A stretch of DNA of 64,000 nt, from assembly GCA_026391355.1 (NCBI GenBank), contig JAPLDH010000016.1, positions 58,918 through 122,917 on the forward strand, given 5' to 3'. Under the pieces are notes generated by a model. That model saw nothing but the letters and a program-made list of their open reading frames with translations, did not search any database and had not been told where the DNA came from. The first letter of the stretch is position 1; the number at the start of each line of letters is the position of its first letter. Of this stretch, positions 63,114-64,000 are shown piece after piece. A program made the translations under genes and the position numbers. The DNA is from Bacteroidota bacterium. GTDB lineage: Bacteria > Bacteroidota > Bacteroidia > Bacteroidales > FEN-979.

Positions 63114-63805
63114 TGGATTCCATTGAATTCGGTTCAAAGACCATAGCATTCCAGTTGATTTTTTCAGACCGGAAATCGCTTGGTATAACCATTACTCCCA
63201 ATATGGAAGTCATGGTCAAGGCACCACGGAATGTTTCTTTCGAAAGAATAAAAGAGAAAGTAAAAAAGAAAGCCCCCTGGATCATTAAGCAGCAGGGGTA
63301 TTTTTTGTCGTTTCTTCCGAGAACACCTGAGAAAAAGTATGTGAGTGGTGAAACCCATCTTTATATGGGTAGGCAATACCGTTTAAAAATAACAGAAGCT
63401 AAGTCAAACATTGTTCATTTCCGGGGAAGGTTTTTTGAAGTCCAGATGAAAAAGAAATCGAATGCAAAAACCCTTCTTAGACAATGGTACCGGGAAAGAG
63501 CGAAGCTTAAGTTTGCCGAAATTGCGGAACCATGGATCCAACGGTTTGAAAAGTACAATGTCAAACCAGAATCCATATATTTACAGGAAATGCCCACTCG
63601 CTGGGGAAGCTGCACACCCAAGGGGAAGATCATTCTGAATCCGGAACTTATTAAAGCGCCTAAACCCTGCATTGAATATGTGATTATCCATGAATTATGT
63701 CATCTTGTCCACCCGAATCATACCAATTCCTTCATACAATTGCAGGAAAAGATGATGCCGGATTGGGAAAAATGGAAGGCGAAACTTGAAACACTATTGG
63801 CTTAA
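63110..63805 (+). CDS. YgjP-like (M48-related) metallopeptidase-domain protein
   Basis: 231 aa. Zinc-protease motif YVIIHELCHLVHPNHT (HExxH, about residue 194) and the preceding MPTRWGSCTPKGKIILNPEL, the signature of YgjP/SprT-like domain proteins (DUF45). It overlaps hsdR by 4 nt (ATGA), so it is co-translated. DUF45 proteins often follow type I hsdR genes; their role is not established. Confidence 0.93.
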   Translation: MMDSIEFGSKTIAFQLIFSDRKSLGITITPNMEVMVKAPRNVSFERIKEKVKKKAPWIIKQQGYFLSFLPRTPEKKYVSGETHLYMGRQYRLKITEAKSNIVHFRGRFFEVQMKKKSNAKTLLRQWYRERAKLKFAEIAEPWIQRFEKYNVKPESIYLQEMPTRWGSCTPKGKIILNPELIKAPKPCIEYVIIHELCHLVHPNHTNSFIQLQEKMMPDWEKWKAKLETLLA

Positions 63806-64000
63806 TTTTGATCCTTTTTATTTATCAAACGGTAACTTTGATGGTTTTTTGTGTATGTCTTTTTGACCCTGATCTAAACTGCTACCAGCAAACGGTACAA
63901 ATTGATACCACCCCGGGGAGAAGGCGACCACGTTATGGGTCTAGTAGATATCATTAAGGCAAGTATCAGGGAGCATTTCGATGTTTCATTTTGAGAGGTA
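63806..64000. other. right-end non-coding sequence
   Basis: No gene, promoter match or hairpin was recognised. GCAAACGGTACAAATTGATA and CCACCCCGGGGAGAAGG lack a counterpart elsewhere in the window. Confidence 0.5.

Overview
The window reads as a chromosomal segment of an uncultured-type member of the Bacteroidota (Bacteroidales-like). The basis is promoters of the form TTTG-N19/20-TAnnTTTG, several secreted proteins with type IX secretion (T9SS) C-terminal sorting domains, FISUMP-domain proteins, a propeller-type sensor kinase paired with a LytTR regulator, an L-rhamnose operon of Bacteroidota type, and Bacteroidota-style integrase/excisionase/primase genes. No rRNA or tRNA gene and no CRISPR array was seen.

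Layout. 1-5.5 kb: the tail of a FISUMP protein, an orphan gene, a HIT hydrolase, an HNH protein, a DUF4160/DUF2442 pair and a four-helix-bundle gene, separated by intergenic repeats. 5.5-13.4 kb (minus strand): a complete rhamnose operon, rhaT > rhaI > GH78 rhamnosidase > FGGY kinase > two-domain class II aldolase, covering cleavage of rhamnosides, uptake, isomerisation, phosphorylation and aldol cleavage. 13.7-16.5 kb: methylmalonyl-CoA decarboxylase-like protein, DoxX-like protein, MarR regulator and pirin. 16.9-25.7 kb: a surface/secretion block (FISUMP protein, LytTR response regulator, Ycf48-like repeat protein, C10 protease with CUB domains, and a one-piece propeller sensor kinase). 26-28.2 kb: an NmrA/QorB-like reductase and an aldo/keto reductase among transposase and integrase debris.

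28.3-64 kb is a mobile/defence island. A decayed module (integrase C-terminus > AbiEi-like > truncated nucleotidyltransferase > 5' fragment of a primase-helicase) is followed by an intact module in the same order: integrase > AbiEi > AbiEii > TOTE-type primase-helicase. Next come two HNH endonucleases (one with a domain resembling the phosphorothioate-DNA-binding domain), element maintenance genes (HTH/excisionase-like proteins, SF3-like primase-helicase, RadC), and a DUF262/DUF1524 (GmrSD-like) nuclease. The last part is an AT-rich type I restriction-modification locus: half-size HsdS, HsdM, orphan, metallophosphoesterase, full HsdS, orphan, membrane-anchored PIN-like protein, AlbA_2/HATPase protein, HsdR, YgjP-type metalloprotease.

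The most interesting signals are the duplicated integrase-AbiE-primase/helicase order, which suggests these genes travel as one module, and the membrane-anchored PIN-like protein inside the restriction locus. All family calls come from reading motifs by eye; no database search was run.
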